Origin: Paludibaculum fermentans
Lineage (GTDB): Bacteria; Acidobacteriota; Terriglobia; Bryobacterales; Bryobacteraceae
Length of the DNA stretch: 64,000 nucleotides
Assembly (NCBI RefSeq): GCF_015277775.1
Contig: NZ_CP063849.1
Location: 3,906,001 to 3,970,000, forward strand
Direction of reading: 5' to 3'
The position numbers and the translations under genes were made by a program. Below the pieces are notes generated by a model, which saw only the letters and a program-made list of their open reading frames with translations, searched no databases and had not been told where the DNA came from. Below are positions 9,495-18,609 of this stretch, piece by piece (position 1 is the stretch's first letter; each line of letters starts with the position of its first letter).

Positions 9495-10323
9495 CTCCAT
9501 CACAATTCGACGCCTGTTGCCCGGCGACATCCCCACCGGGCTGCGCCTGTGCCGGGCCAGCCGCTGGAATCAGGTGGAGCGCGATTGGGCGCACTTCCTT
9601 CAACTCAGCCCCCAGGGCTGCCTCGGCGCGCAGGTGGACGATCGCATCGTCGGCACAGTGGCCACGGTTCGCTATGAACCGGACATGGCCTGGATCGGCA
9701 TGGTCCTCGTCGATCCCTCCGCACGCGGCCGCGGCATCGGCACGGTCCTGCTCAACGAGTCTCTGGAACTGTTGCGGGACGTCCCCTCCGTGTGGCTGGA
9801 CGCCACGGCGGCCGGCTACGGCTTGTACAAGAACCGCGGGTTTGAGGAGGACTCGCGCCTGGTGCGCATGGAGTGCCTGGCGCCGCCACTCTCCGCCATC
9901 GACCAGGCGCTACTGCCCTTGACCTCACCCGGCGCGATCGGGGAACTGGACCGCTCCATCTTTGGCGCGGCCCGCCGGTTCCATCTCGCGTGGCTGATCG
10001 AAGGCTGTCCCGAATGCGCCTGGACCTTGCCGGGCAACAGCGGCTACGTCATGGCCCGCCACGGTGAGCACTTCCTTCAGATTGGGCCCGTGGTGGCGCC
10101 CGATCCCCCTGCCGCGGAACTTCTCGTGAAGGCGGCACTGCGCCACGCCCAGGGAAGGCCGGTCGTCATCGACGCCACGTTGCACGATCCCGCGTGGCGC
10201 CAACGCCTCGAAGCCCTCGGCTTTCTCGAACAAAGGGACTTTGTCAGGATGAGGAAAGGACCGGCCGGCAGCAAGCTGCCGCATCCCTGGGAGTACGCGA
10301 TCGTTGGGCCGGAATTCGGATAA
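9478..10323 (+). CDS. GNAT N-acetyltransferase, two-domain
   Basis: This 281-aa protein has an N-terminal GNAT domain with the acetyl-CoA loop ARGRGIGTVLL and the later GLYKNRGF. The C-terminal half (about 150-281) fits the Acetyltransf_18-like second domain. ATG 9478 is chosen because AGGA at 9467-9470 is well spaced; it overlaps the iclR 3' end by 17 bp, implying coupling. The substrate is unknown. Its position in a sugar operon suggests acetylation of an amino sugar or related intermediate, but this is inference. Confidence 0.85.
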   Translation: MPGGADSITIRRLLPGDIPTGLRLCRASRWNQVERDWAHFLQLSPQGCLGAQVDDRIVGTVATVRYEPDMAWIGMVLVDPSARGRGIGTVLLNESLELLRDVPSVWLDATAAGYGLYKNRGFEEDSRLVRMECLAPPLSAIDQALLPLTSPGAIGELDRSIFGAARRFHLAWLIEGCPECAWTLPGNSGYVMARHGEHFLQIGPVVAPDPPAAELLVKAALRHAQGRPVVIDATLHDPAWRQRLEALGFLEQRDFVRMRKGPAGSKLPHPWEYAIVGPEFG

Positions 10324-10331
10324 CGCACACT

Positions 10332-11327
10332 ATGCAATCAACGGAAACGCTAGAAGAACTTCTCAGCCGCCCCAGCGCGGCCGACATCGAAGCCCTCGCC
10401 ACGCTGGACGGCGACATCCTAGTCCTTGGCGCTGGCGGCAAAATGGGACCCACCCTCGTGCAGCGCGCCTGGCGGGCGTCCCAGGAGAGCGGCCGCCCGC
10501 GTCAGGTATTTGCCGTCGCAAGATCCGGCGCGTTCCCGGCTGGCGTGCGCCACATCGCTGCCGATCTCCTCGACCCCGCAGCCATCCAACGCCTGCCCGA
10601 CGCGCCCAACATCATCTATCTCGTGGGCCGCAAATTCGGCTCCTCCGGCAACGAGGCCCTTACCTGGGCCACCAATGCCGCTGTTCCGGTCCTGGTGGGC
10701 GCCCGCTATCCCGGAGCGCGCATCGTCGTCCTCTCCACCGGCAATGTCTATCCGTTCGTAGCCCACGATTCCGGCGGCGCCACCGAAGCCACCCAACCCG
10801 CACCGGTCGGCGAATACGCACAATCGGCCCTGGCCCGCGAACGAATCTTCGAGTACTACGCTCAGGCGCACAGCACCAAGGTAGCCATCATGCGGCTCAA
10901 CTATGCGGTCGAACCGCGCTACGGCGTCCTGGTGGACATCGCCACCAAGATCCTCAACCGGACCGCAATCGACCTCACCATGGGCTACGTCAATTTCATC
11001 TGGCAGGGCGATGCGAACTCCGTCTGTATCCGTGCCTTGCAGCACTGCGAATCGCCGGCCCGCGTCTTCAATCTCACGGGGACTGAGACCCATTCCGTGC
11101 GCTCCCTCGCGCAACAGATCGGTGAGCGGCTGGGCCTGGAACCGGTCTTCTCCGGCCAGGAGGCCGAAACCGCGTTGCTGAGCAGCTCGGCCTCATGCCG
11201 GTCGGTCTTCGGACCACCCTCGATGCCGGTGGAGGTGTCGATCCAGCTCACACTGGACTGGCTCGGCGCCGGCGGCACAACCCTCGGCAAGGCGACACAC
11301 TTCGAAACCCGGAGCGGGAGGTTCTAA
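10332..11327 (+). CDS. NAD(P)-dependent sugar epimerase/dehydratase (extended SDR-like)
   Basis: This 331-aa protein has a Rossmann dinucleotide motif ILVLGAGGKMGPTL near residues 34-47, a VVLSTGNVYPF segment (SDR strand 5 with catalytic Ser/Thr) and EYAQSALARER where the YxxxK tyrosine would fall; the lysine appears replaced. It begins 8 bp after the GNAT gene and its stop overlaps the next start (TAATG). It probably oxidises or epimerises a sugar in the operon's pathway. The degenerate YxxxK makes the exact chemistry uncertain. Confidence 0.85.
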   Translation: MQSTETLEELLSRPSAADIEALATLDGDILVLGAGGKMGPTLVQRAWRASQESGRPRQVFAVARSGAFPAGVRHIAADLLDPAAIQRLPDAPNIIYLVGRKFGSSGNEALTWATNAAVPVLVGARYPGARIVVLSTGNVYPFVAHDSGGATEATQPAPVGEYAQSALARERIFEYYAQAHSTKVAIMRLNYAVEPRYGVLVDIATKILNRTAIDLTMGYVNFIWQGDANSVCIRALQHCESPARVFNLTGTETHSVRSLAQQIGERLGLEPVFSGQEAETALLSSSASCRSVFGPPSMPVEVSIQLTLDWLGAGGTTLGKATHFETRSGRF

Positions 11328-12352
11328 TGTTCGATTGGCGCAAGGCTCTCAATGGCGGGCTCGTCATCCCCGCCCACCCACTGGCCCTGACAGCGGAACG
11401 GAAACTGGATGAACGCCGCCAGCGCGCGCTCTCCCGCTACTATCTCGACGCCGGAGCCGGTGGACTCGCCGTGGGCGTGCACACCACCCAGTTTCAGATT
11501 CGCGACCCCAAGGTCGGCCTTTTCCGCGAGGTGCTGTCGCTAGCGGCCGGCGCCATGGACGGGCTGGATGTAGTGCGGGTGGCCGGCATCTGCGGACCCA
11601 CACACCAGGCGGTCCAGGAAGCGCAGACGGCCCGCTCTCTCGGCTACCACGCCGGTCTCCTGTCGCTCGCCGCCCTGGCCCAGGCGCCGGTGGCGGAACT
11701 CGTCGAACATGCCCGGGCCGTCGGCGAAGTGATGCCGCTGATCGGCTTCTACCTCCAACCCGCGGTCGGCGGCCGCCGCTTGCCGCGTGAATTCTGGCGC
11801 GAATTCGCAGCCCTTCCCTCCGTGGTCGCCATCAAGATCGCGCCCTTCCATCGCTACCAGACCCTGGACGTCCTGCGCGGAGTGGCGGAATCGGGCCGGG
11901 CTTCCGAGATCGCGCTCTACACCGGCAACGACGACCATATCGTGCTCGACCTGCTGAGCCACTGGACGCTGGACGGACACGAACTTCACTTTGCCGGAGG
12001 GCTGCTGGGCCACTGGTCCGTGTGGGCCTTGAGAGCCGTGGAACTCCTCGCTCGCATCCAGGCACTCCGCGCTGCGGGCGGTGCAGCGGGCCCCGAATGG
12101 TTCGAGCTGGCTGAGCAGACCACGGAAGCCAACGCGGCGCTGTTCGACGCGACGAACTCCTTCGCCGGCTGCATCGCCGGGCTCCACGAGATTCTCCGCC
12201 GCCAGGGCCTGCTCGAAGGTACATGGTGCCTCGATCCCGAAGAGGGCCTCTCGCCCGGCCAAAGCGAGGAGCTCGACCGCATCTGCCGCCTCTACCCGCA
12301 CCTCACCGACGATGAGTTCGTCGCCCGCAATCGCGATAAGTGGCTAAATTAG
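11327..12352 (+). CDS. DapA-like (dihydrodipicolinate synthase family) aldolase
   Basis: This 341-aa TIM-barrel protein has the family lysine in SVVAIKIAPFHRYQ as probable Schiff-base residue, and YTGNDDHIVLDLL corresponding to the later glycine-rich strand. ATG 11327 overlaps the previous stop, with GGGAGG just upstream. Members of this superfamily cleave or condense 2-keto acids. With the epimerase and the divergent Tat isomerase, a role in breakdown of an oxidised sugar to pyruvate-type products is likely but inferred. Confidence 0.85.
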   Translation: MFDWRKALNGGLVIPAHPLALTAERKLDERRQRALSRYYLDAGAGGLAVGVHTTQFQIRDPKVGLFREVLSLAAGAMDGLDVVRVAGICGPTHQAVQEAQTARSLGYHAGLLSLAALAQAPVAELVEHARAVGEVMPLIGFYLQPAVGGRRLPREFWREFAALPSVVAIKIAPFHRYQTLDVLRGVAESGRASEIALYTGNDDHIVLDLLSHWTLDGHELHFAGGLLGHWSVWALRAVELLARIQALRAAGGAAGPEWFELAEQTTEANAALFDATNSFAGCIAGLHEILRRQGLLEGTWCLDPEEGLSPGQSEELDRICRLYPHLTDDEFVARNRDKWLN

Positions 12353-12732
12353 GGCGTGGTCAACCTGCCCGGCAACCGCCATGGCCGCTCCGCGCTCCAT
12401 CGTCCCGGCAGGCAGCGTCAATGACCAGGGTGACCCCGCCGACGCCGCATCAGCCTACCCATCTGCCCCCAACGTGGAAGTCCGCCCCAGTGTGGCGTGG
12501 GATCTCGCGGCCTTGTCCTCCCTGTAGCCCGAGCTCTCAGGTTTACATCCCGGGCCAGTGGGTGCGACAGTTCTGTCTTCGCCATGACAGAAACCAGAAT
12601 TAATTCTGATAGTTAGAATTTAGATCGACAGGAGAGCACCGCCCAGCCAACCTTCAGCGAGACTTTGCAGTCAGGTCCGTTCTCCGCTGGCGACGACGGC
12701 GGTGCCCCCGCTACGGGCAAGCCTTCCCACTA
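12353..12732. other. Intergenic region with a second IclR-type palindrome
   Basis: No gene is supported. The region holds a perfect 14-bp palindrome CAGAATTAATTCTG (12595-12608) matching the site in front of iclR, then an AT-rich stretch to about 12625. The palindrome follows the end of the catabolic operon and precedes no obvious plus-strand gene. Confidence 0.5.
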
Positions 12733-13401
12733 TTACGGCGTCCCCGCCGGATAGCCCACTGTCTGCACAAACAGGATCTGCTGATCCCCACGCAGCTTTA
12801 AGGTCTCGGCAAGGCTCTTCGCATCCGGGATGGTCGCCCGGAACCACGCGCCGAGCCCCTCCGAGGCCGCGAACAGATAGACGTTCTGGCCGATAAACCC
12901 GGCGTCCACCGCCGCGAAGGCAGGTGCGCCGCCCCCGGCCTTGGCTGCGTCTGCGACATAGAGAATCGTCACGGCCGCCTTCGCCGCGGCCTCCGGACCA
13001 GTCCGCGCACGAATGTCCCCCTGAGCCACCATCCGCAAACGGTGCGGTTCCGCGTCATAGACATACACGCCGTCGGACAGCGCAAGGTGAAGGTCAATCT
13101 CCTGCCGGTTCCGGGCGGAAGGCGCCGTCCGGCCCAAGCCCGCCTTCTGCGATTGCGTCCGGTTCACGCCAAAGGCTGCCCACAGCAGGTCGGAAAGCGT
13201 CTGCGGTGGCAGCGTGCGATCCGTATACAGCCGGATCGTCTGCCGTTCCGCCAGCGCCCGCATCAGCGGCTTGCCGGCCTCGGTGCGCGGTTTCGGCAGC
13301 ATCACGACACCGGACTGGGCCAGGCAGCCCGCCCCTGCGAACAGGACCGCCAGTACCGCGATGGCCGCCGCCCGCCGGGTTTTCTGGTATTGAGACCTCA
13401 T
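12733..13401 (-). CDS. SagB/ThcOx-type nitroreductase-like oxidoreductase, exported
   Basis: This 222-aa protein has a signal sequence ending CLAQS, then a compact nitroreductase fold: RQTIRLYTDRTLPPQTLSDLLWAAFGVNR binds the FMN phosphate region, and GFIGQNVYLFAASEGLGAW is the family's helix core. This group is FMN-dependent and often of unknown substrate outside peptide cyclodehydratase clusters; no such cluster is present. GAGC at the leader might act as a weak lipobox, but cleavage after AQS is as likely. It is downstream of, but not obviously cotranscribed with, the lipid operon. Confidence 0.85.
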   Translation of the reverse strand: MRSQYQKTRRAAAIAVLAVLFAGAGCLAQSGVVMLPKPRTEAGKPLMRALAERQTIRLYTDRTLPPQTLSDLLWAAFGVNRTQSQKAGLGRTAPSARNRQEIDLHLALSDGVYVYDAEPHRLRMVAQGDIRARTGPEAAAKAAVTILYVADAAKAGGGAPAFAAVDAGFIGQNVYLFAASEGLGAWFRATIPDAKSLAETLKLRGDQQILFVQTVGYPAGTP

Positions 13402-13509
13402 AGACTCAATCTATCTCGATAGACGCCGGCCATGGATCGGCCCTCAATTGGCCTCAACCCGCACCGCCATCCTGCGGCACCGCTCCAAGGCCCGGCCCAT
13501 CAGGGAAGA

Positions 13510-14448
13510 CTACGGTGTGAAGAAGAAGCGCGTCAGGTGGAAGAAGATCGGAGCCGAGAAGGCCACGGAATCCAACCGGTCCAGCATCCCGCCGTGCCCT
13601 TCAATCAGGTGGCCCCAGTCCTTCACACCGCGATCGCGCTTGATGGCCGACATGACGAGCCCGCCGAGAAAGCCCATCATCGTCACGACGAAGGCCATGC
13701 CCGCCGCCTGCCACCACTGAAACGGCGTCAGCTTCCACAGGCACGCGCCCAACACCGTGGCGCTCAGCACCCCGCCGATCAGCCCTTCCACGGTCTTGGA
13801 AGGAGACAACTCCGGCGCCACCAGATGGCGGCCGAACAACTTCCCCCAGATGTACTGAAGTACATCACTGGACTGCACCACGATCAACAGGAAGACGATT
13901 AGCAGCGCATCGCGCCCCGCGTAGCCCGGGATGTGCAGCGTCAGCAGAGCCGGCACATGCGAGATGCAATAAACGGTGATCATCAACCCCCACTGCGTCT
14001 CCGCCGTCCGGGCCAGGAAGTTTCTCGGATCGCCGAAGACCACCGACGCAATCGGCAGCACGAGGAACCCATACACGGGGATGAGCACGGCAAAGAACCC
14101 GAACCAGTCCACGGTTGCCAGCCAATACTGCATCGGCAGCACCACGAAGAAGCTCATGAACAATGCGATGTGATCCGCGCGGTGCGTCGGCGTCAGGGTG
14201 ATGAATTCGCGCAGCGCGGCAAACGACACGAATGCGAACAGCAACGTCACGGCCAGGGGGCCCGCCAGAAACGCCGCGGCCAGGACAAAGATCATCACCC
14301 ACCACGCGTTGATGCGCGCGTTGAGATTGTCCAGCACGGCATTTGGCCCCGGCCGCGCCCGCTTGCGCAGAATGAACGAAGTCAGGCTCGCCACGGTCAG
14401 CACACCCACCAGGACAGAGAGCGTGACCATTACTTCCGGCGTGTTCAT
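13510..14448 (-). CDS. ynbB: Phosphatidate cytidylyltransferase (CdsA/YnbB-like)
   Basis: This 312-aa polytopic membrane enzyme makes CDP-diacylglycerol from phosphatidate and CTP. About eight hydrophobic segments precede the C-terminal CDS signature, visible as SPSKTVEGLIGG and DRGVKDWGHLIEGHGGMLDR (about residues 215-298). Its ATG overlaps the stop of the acyltransferase gene (14445-14448). As the last gene of a minus-strand operon matching E. coli ynbABCD in content, it should supply the CDP-DAG used by the YnbA-like transferase at 18610-19245. Confidence 0.92.
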   Translation of the reverse strand: MNTPEVMVTLSVLVGVLTVASLTSFILRKRARPGPNAVLDNLNARINAWWVMIFVLAAAFLAGPLAVTLLFAFVSFAALREFITLTPTHRADHIALFMSFFVVLPMQYWLATVDWFGFFAVLIPVYGFLVLPIASVVFGDPRNFLARTAETQWGLMITVYCISHVPALLTLHIPGYAGRDALLIVFLLIVVQSSDVLQYIWGKLFGRHLVAPELSPSKTVEGLIGGVLSATVLGACLWKLTPFQWWQAAGMAFVVTMMGFLGGLVMSAIKRDRGVKDWGHLIEGHGGMLDRLDSVAFSAPIFFHLTRFFFTP

Positions 14449-15059
14449 GCGTCCCCCAACTCGACCAGCGCTCGCCTCAGGCGCTCCAGGAACTCCATCT
14501 TCCCTTCGTTCTCACCTAACTTCATCGGCGCTCCAAAGGCAACCGAGCACAGCAGCGGCAACGGCAGCAGCGTCCCCTTTGGCATCACCCGATGCGCGTT
14601 ATCGATCCACACCGGCACCAGTTCCAGCTCCCCGTAAGCCAGCGCCAACTGAAACACGCCGGATTTAAATGGCTGCACCGCTCCGCCCGTCCCGCGCGTG
14701 CCCTCCGGAAACAGCAGCAGCGAATCCCCCTCGTCCAGCGCGGCGCACATCGCCGTCAGCGGGTTATGCTCCCGCTCCACCTTGCCCCTCGCAATCAGCA
14801 CTCCCCGGAACACCTGGTGGATCAGGAACTTCCTCATCCGCCCCCTGTTCCAATAGTCGTCCGCCGCCACAGGCCTCACACGGCGTCTCATCCGAGGCGG
14901 CAGGACAGACCAGACGAGCACAAAATCCAGGTGGCTGGCGTGGTTGGCGAAATACAACCGTTGCGACTCACTCGGCGCACACCCCAACCAGCGGCCCTGC
15001 ACACCCGTCATCAGCCGCGTCGCACCCGTAATCAGCGCCCCCGCGAGCTCAGCCAGCAT
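14445..15059 (-). CDS. Lysophospholipid/1-acylglycerol-3-phosphate acyltransferase (PlsC-like)
   Basis: This 204-aa acyltransferase shows motif I NHASHLD (His40-x4-Asp45) and motif III FPEGTRG (117-123), the catalytic and phosphate-binding signatures of the PlsC family. It overlaps the 142-aa membrane gene by 11 bp and the cytidylyltransferase by 4 bp. It would make phosphatidate, the substrate of the next enzyme in the operon. E. coli ynbABCD, as I recall it, lacks such a gene, so this is an extension of the system. Confidence 0.92.
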   Translation of the reverse strand: MLAELAGALITGATRLMTGVQGRWLGCAPSESQRLYFANHASHLDFVLVWSVLPPRMRRRVRPVAADDYWNRGRMRKFLIHQVFRGVLIARGKVEREHNPLTAMCAALDEGDSLLLFPEGTRGTGGAVQPFKSGVFQLALAYGELELVPVWIDNAHRVMPKGTLLPLPLLCSVAFGAPMKLGENEGKMEFLERLRRALVELGDA

Positions 15060-15477
15060 CCGGCCTCCAGGCCTGCAGCACCAGGCCTGCCGCCAGCGCC
15101 GCGAACTGGACCGCCGCCACCACGATCAGCCGGATCCACAGCCGCAGGGCGCCCCGGCTCCGCTCTTCCATCGACCGCTCACGCGCTGGCTGGCCCACTC
15201 CTCTCGCCCGCAGCCACTCATCCAACGAGCGGCCACCGTCTTCGGGCTTCTCGGCCAGGTCCCGGAACAACCCCGCGTCAATCGACACGCGTAAGCCCAA
15301 ATAAACCGCAACCAGCCAGAGAACGGCGGAGGCTGCGAACCACACCCGCCCCGCGCCCGGCCGCCCCAGCAGCAGGCCAACCCCGGCGATCACCGCCGCG
15401 CAGTTGCTCGCATTCGACACCACCTGGCCGGACCGCAGAAAACTCGCCGTCACCTTCCCATCGAACTCCAGGGTCAC
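15049..15477 (-). CDS. Small polytopic membrane protein in the lipid operon, unknown
   Basis: This 142-aa protein starts at GTG 15477, which overlaps the stop of the PAP2/phosphatase gene (GTGA, 15474-15477). Hydrophobic segments lie near residues 20-35, 43-61 and 112-133, with a charged loop (RDLAEKPEDGGRSLDEWLRARG) between. It ends inside the acyltransferase start. No family is recognised. Its fixed place between a lipid phosphatase and an acyltransferase suggests a subunit, scaffold or lipid-handling role. Confidence 0.75.
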   Translation of the reverse strand: MTLEFDGKVTASFLRSGQVVSNASNCAAVIAGVGLLLGRPGAGRVWFAASAVLWLVAVYLGLRVSIDAGLFRDLAEKPEDGGRSLDEWLRARGVGQPARERSMEERSRGALRLWIRLIVVAAVQFAALAAGLVLQAWRPDAG

Positions 15478-16835
15478 CGCGAGGCCCTCCCCTTGGCCCA
15501 CACTGCCAGCGCCTGCCTGTGCGCGGCCCCCAGCAGAATGACCGGCCGCCGGATTCTCACCTGTGCGATCGCTTCGTCCACCGACGCCGCACGCCCGGTC
15601 GCAATCAGCCACGCCGCCATGGCTGTGGCGCTTCGGGAGTACCCCAGCGCGCAGCACACCAGCGTGGGCCGAGCCGCTGCAAATGCCTCAATCGCGTCCA
15701 CCGCTGCATCCAGTTGATCCGCTCCAGGAGCCATCAGGTCCAGCATCGGAACACTTCGATACTCGACGCCCCGTCCCGTGAAGGGCAGTTCAGCCGTGAC
15801 ATCCACCACTGAAGCCATACCCCTGGCCGTGAGCTCGCCCGGAGTCGGAAACCGCCCCAGCCACACGCCCTCTACAATTTCGTTCGCAGGCATCTGGCCG
15901 CGAGTGAACCACCGCGAGCTCAACCAGGCCAAAGCGATATACGGCGCCAACAGGCTCATCGCCGCTGGAGCCATTCTCCCTCCCGACTTGCCAAACAGCC
16001 AGGGTTGCCCGGACCAGTAGATCCCGGCCACCAGCACCAGCGCCGCTGCCAGCCACGCAAGAATCCACCCGCCCCCACCGATACGATGCGCGGCATACGC
16101 GCAAAGCAGCCCAGCCGTCACATACGCCATACCCAGCGGAAACCGCTGCTGGTCACCCGACCGCGCATGCCTTGGCGCGATCTCCTGCTCGGGAAACAAC
16201 GCCATGGCCACCAGTCCCACCCACAATCCCGCCGGCAGGTCGATGAAGTGGTGCTGATACGTCGTCAATGTCGAAACAGCCATCAGCACAAACCAGAGCC
16301 GAAGCAGCCACATCGTGACGCCGCTGAAGTGCCGCGCATATCGCGCCCACAGCACCGCAATCAGCGCGATGTGCAGCGAAGGCGCCTGGTTGAACGGCTT
16401 ATCGAAACTCATCAGTGCATCAAACAACTGGCCGAACAGCCCCTCTGCTGCGGGGCGCTCGAATCCGAATCGCAGCGGCGCCAGCAGGAAGCCGGCCACG
16501 CACAGCACCTGCACCGCGATCAACCGGCTGACGTGCGTCCGCAACTCGGCCCGCGTACGGCATAGAAACACCGACACCGCATAGAAGAGGTCTGTCGACC
16601 AGTAAGGGATGATCGTCCACGCCAGGAACGGGATCCTGTGCTCCCACGCGAACGCCACCTCCGGCACAGCCCGGCGCAGTCCCGTCACCCAGTTCGCGAA
16701 CCCGTAACTCAGGAAGAACAACGGCCCCAGCGCGGCCAGCCAAAGCAGGGCCGGCAGCCAGGGCCGGGATTCAGCAGAACTCGTTTCAAAGGGGCCGGGT
16801 TCGGCGGATCGGGCCGCGACTTCGGGACTACTCAA
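15474..16835 (-). CDS. ynbD: PAP2 lipid phosphatase fused to dual-specificity phosphatase (YnbD-like)
   Basis: This 453-aa fusion has an N-terminal membrane PAP2 half with APSLH (151-155) and YQHHFIDLPAG (193-203), then about 120 residues of membrane helices, and a C-terminal dual-specificity phosphatase domain with the C-x5-R loop CALGYSR (Cys395, Arg401). E. coli YnbD has the same order. The product would dephosphorylate a lipid intermediate, for example a phosphatidylglycerol-phosphate-like molecule made by the operon. Its ATG overlaps the ynbC-like stop at 16832-16835. Confidence 0.9.
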   Translation of the reverse strand: MSSPEVAARSAEPGPFETSSAESRPWLPALLWLAALGPLFFLSYGFANWVTGLRRAVPEVAFAWEHRIPFLAWTIIPYWSTDLFYAVSVFLCRTRAELRTHVSRLIAVQVLCVAGFLLAPLRFGFERPAAEGLFGQLFDALMSFDKPFNQAPSLHIALIAVLWARYARHFSGVTMWLLRLWFVLMAVSTLTTYQHHFIDLPAGLWVGLVAMALFPEQEIAPRHARSGDQQRFPLGMAYVTAGLLCAYAAHRIGGGGWILAWLAAALVLVAGIYWSGQPWLFGKSGGRMAPAAMSLLAPYIALAWLSSRWFTRGQMPANEIVEGVWLGRFPTPGELTARGMASVVDVTAELPFTGRGVEYRSVPMLDLMAPGADQLDAAVDAIEAFAAARPTLVCCALGYSRSATAMAAWLIATGRAASVDEAIAQVRIRRPVILLGAAHRQALAVWAKGRASR

Positions 16836-18600
16836 TCACCCATCCTTTGGGCGGCCGAGACCGTGAAGATCCCCCATTCGTCCGAGAGTTGTTCGGTCTT
16901 GCGGAAACCCGCCGCCGCCACCAGTTCATCCATTTCCACCTGGGTCCGGCGCCGCATGATCCAAGGCCGGTGATTGCGGTGGCTCGGCAGGGTACGCGCG
17001 ATCATTTCCAGTTGCGGATGCCAGGGTTGCCCCGTGTAGATCAGGAACCCTCCTGGAGCGATCGCCTCCGCCAACCCGGCCAGCGACTCGCGGATCGGTC
17101 CGTTCTCGGGAAACAACTCATACAACCCGGAGACGATCCCCAGTGTCGGCCGCGGCGTCATCGCCGCCACACTGCCCCGATCGAATGCATCGCCTTGCTC
17201 AAACTGCGCAATCCCGTCCAGACCCTTCTGCCGGATTAGTTCCCTACCCTGCCTGACGTTGATCTCGCTGTAATCGCGCAGCAGAATATGCTCCGGCTTC
17301 GCCTCCCCCCCTCAATCGCCTCCAGCACATACCGCCCATGCCCCGCCGCGATATCGGCGATCCGCACCGGTTGCCCGGCGGCCTGCAGCGCCGCAATCGC
17401 TCCGCGCAGCAGTTGTTCAATATGCGCCTTCCTCACGCGGATGCCGCGCCACCCGATCGCGTTCAAGTAGAACCAGTCGATCAACTTGCCCAACGGTGTG
17501 ATGCCGGAGGCCTTGTTGCGGTAGATGTAGTCCAGCGTGCTGCCGGAGTCGAACCCCGTCTCCAGCCCCAACCGGATGCCGTCCGAGAGCCGTCCGCCGG
17601 TCTTCATGCCGAACCGGGTCATCCCAAAATTCAGCGCCTTCGGATGCAGCGCCGGCAGCGGCTTGCTCAGCCGGTCGAACTCGTCTTTCGTATACCCCGT
17701 CTTGTCCGCCTCCAGCAGCGAAGCCCGCGGCGGCGCTTCGGCGAAGCACTTCTGCAGGAACCCGCGTGCCTTCGCAATCGCCGGAGCCCGATCCCGCTCG
17801 CCCAGGGTGTCGTGATAGAAGCCCTCGAAAACATGCACCTCTTTCACCTTCGACCCCAGCCGTTCAAAGAACTGGTGCTGCGGCTTGTGGTGCACGACGA
17901 AGTCGGCGCCCGAGATCAGGATCTGCGTCGGCACCTGGATCGCCGCGGCGTCTTCAATCAGCCGGTCCGCCGTGCTGTACAGCGCCAGCAGGATGTTCAC
18001 CGAGATCGGCCGCCGGATCAGCGGGTCCGCTTTATACGAAGCAATCCGTTCGGGATCGTGCGTCAACGCGCTGGGCTTCACATAGGAATTGACGTGGAAG
18101 TTGCCGAACAACTGATGAAACAGCCCCAGCGCCGGGCGCGCCAGCGGCACATAGAGCTTCACGCTGAAAGCAGGGGAAGCCAACACCATGCACCGGATCG
18201 GCGGGGCATAATCGTGCACCCACGCCGCGGCCAGCACACTGCCCACGCTCTGCCCCAGCAGCGCAATGTCTTCCATGGCGATCGCGAACTCGCCGCAAAT
18301 GTGCCGTACAAACACATCCACGTCCTTGACCAGGGTGCCCATCGTCGGGACGTGCCCGTTCGCCGGCGTACTCGCAGCGGACTCGACTGACCGCCCATGC
18401 CCGCGAGCGTCCCACGCGAACATCGCCGTCCCAGGCAGGTCCAGTTCGTCCACCACGTGCTGCAACCGGCCCGAATGCTCGTGGCCTCGATGAAATAAAA
18501 CTACGGCTTCCTTGGCTGGTCCCTGTAAGGACGGCCAGTAGCGGTAGAACAGCCGCGTACCATCACTGGTAGTGAAATAGCGCTCTTCCGGAATACGCAT
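16832..18600 (-). pseudogene. ynbC: Alpha/beta hydrolase-methyltransferase fusion (YnbC-like), frameshifted at a C7 tract
   Basis: Two consecutive frames together encode one YnbC-like protein. 18600 down to about 17305 holds an alpha/beta hydrolase (nucleophile in LLGQSVGS) and the start of a SAM methyltransferase (RIADIAAGHGRYVLEAIEGG). The frame then breaks at seven Cs (17305-17311, plus strand) and runs to a stop at 17236. With one more G on the coding strand, translation continues into the rest of the methyltransferase (GIVSGLYELFPENG) to 16832, giving about 589 residues, close to the roughly 585 of E. coli YnbC. It may be a sequencing indel, true mutation, transcriptional slippage or phase variation. 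The stop overlaps ynbD. Confidence 0.85.
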
Positions 18601-18609
18601 AAGGTCTGA

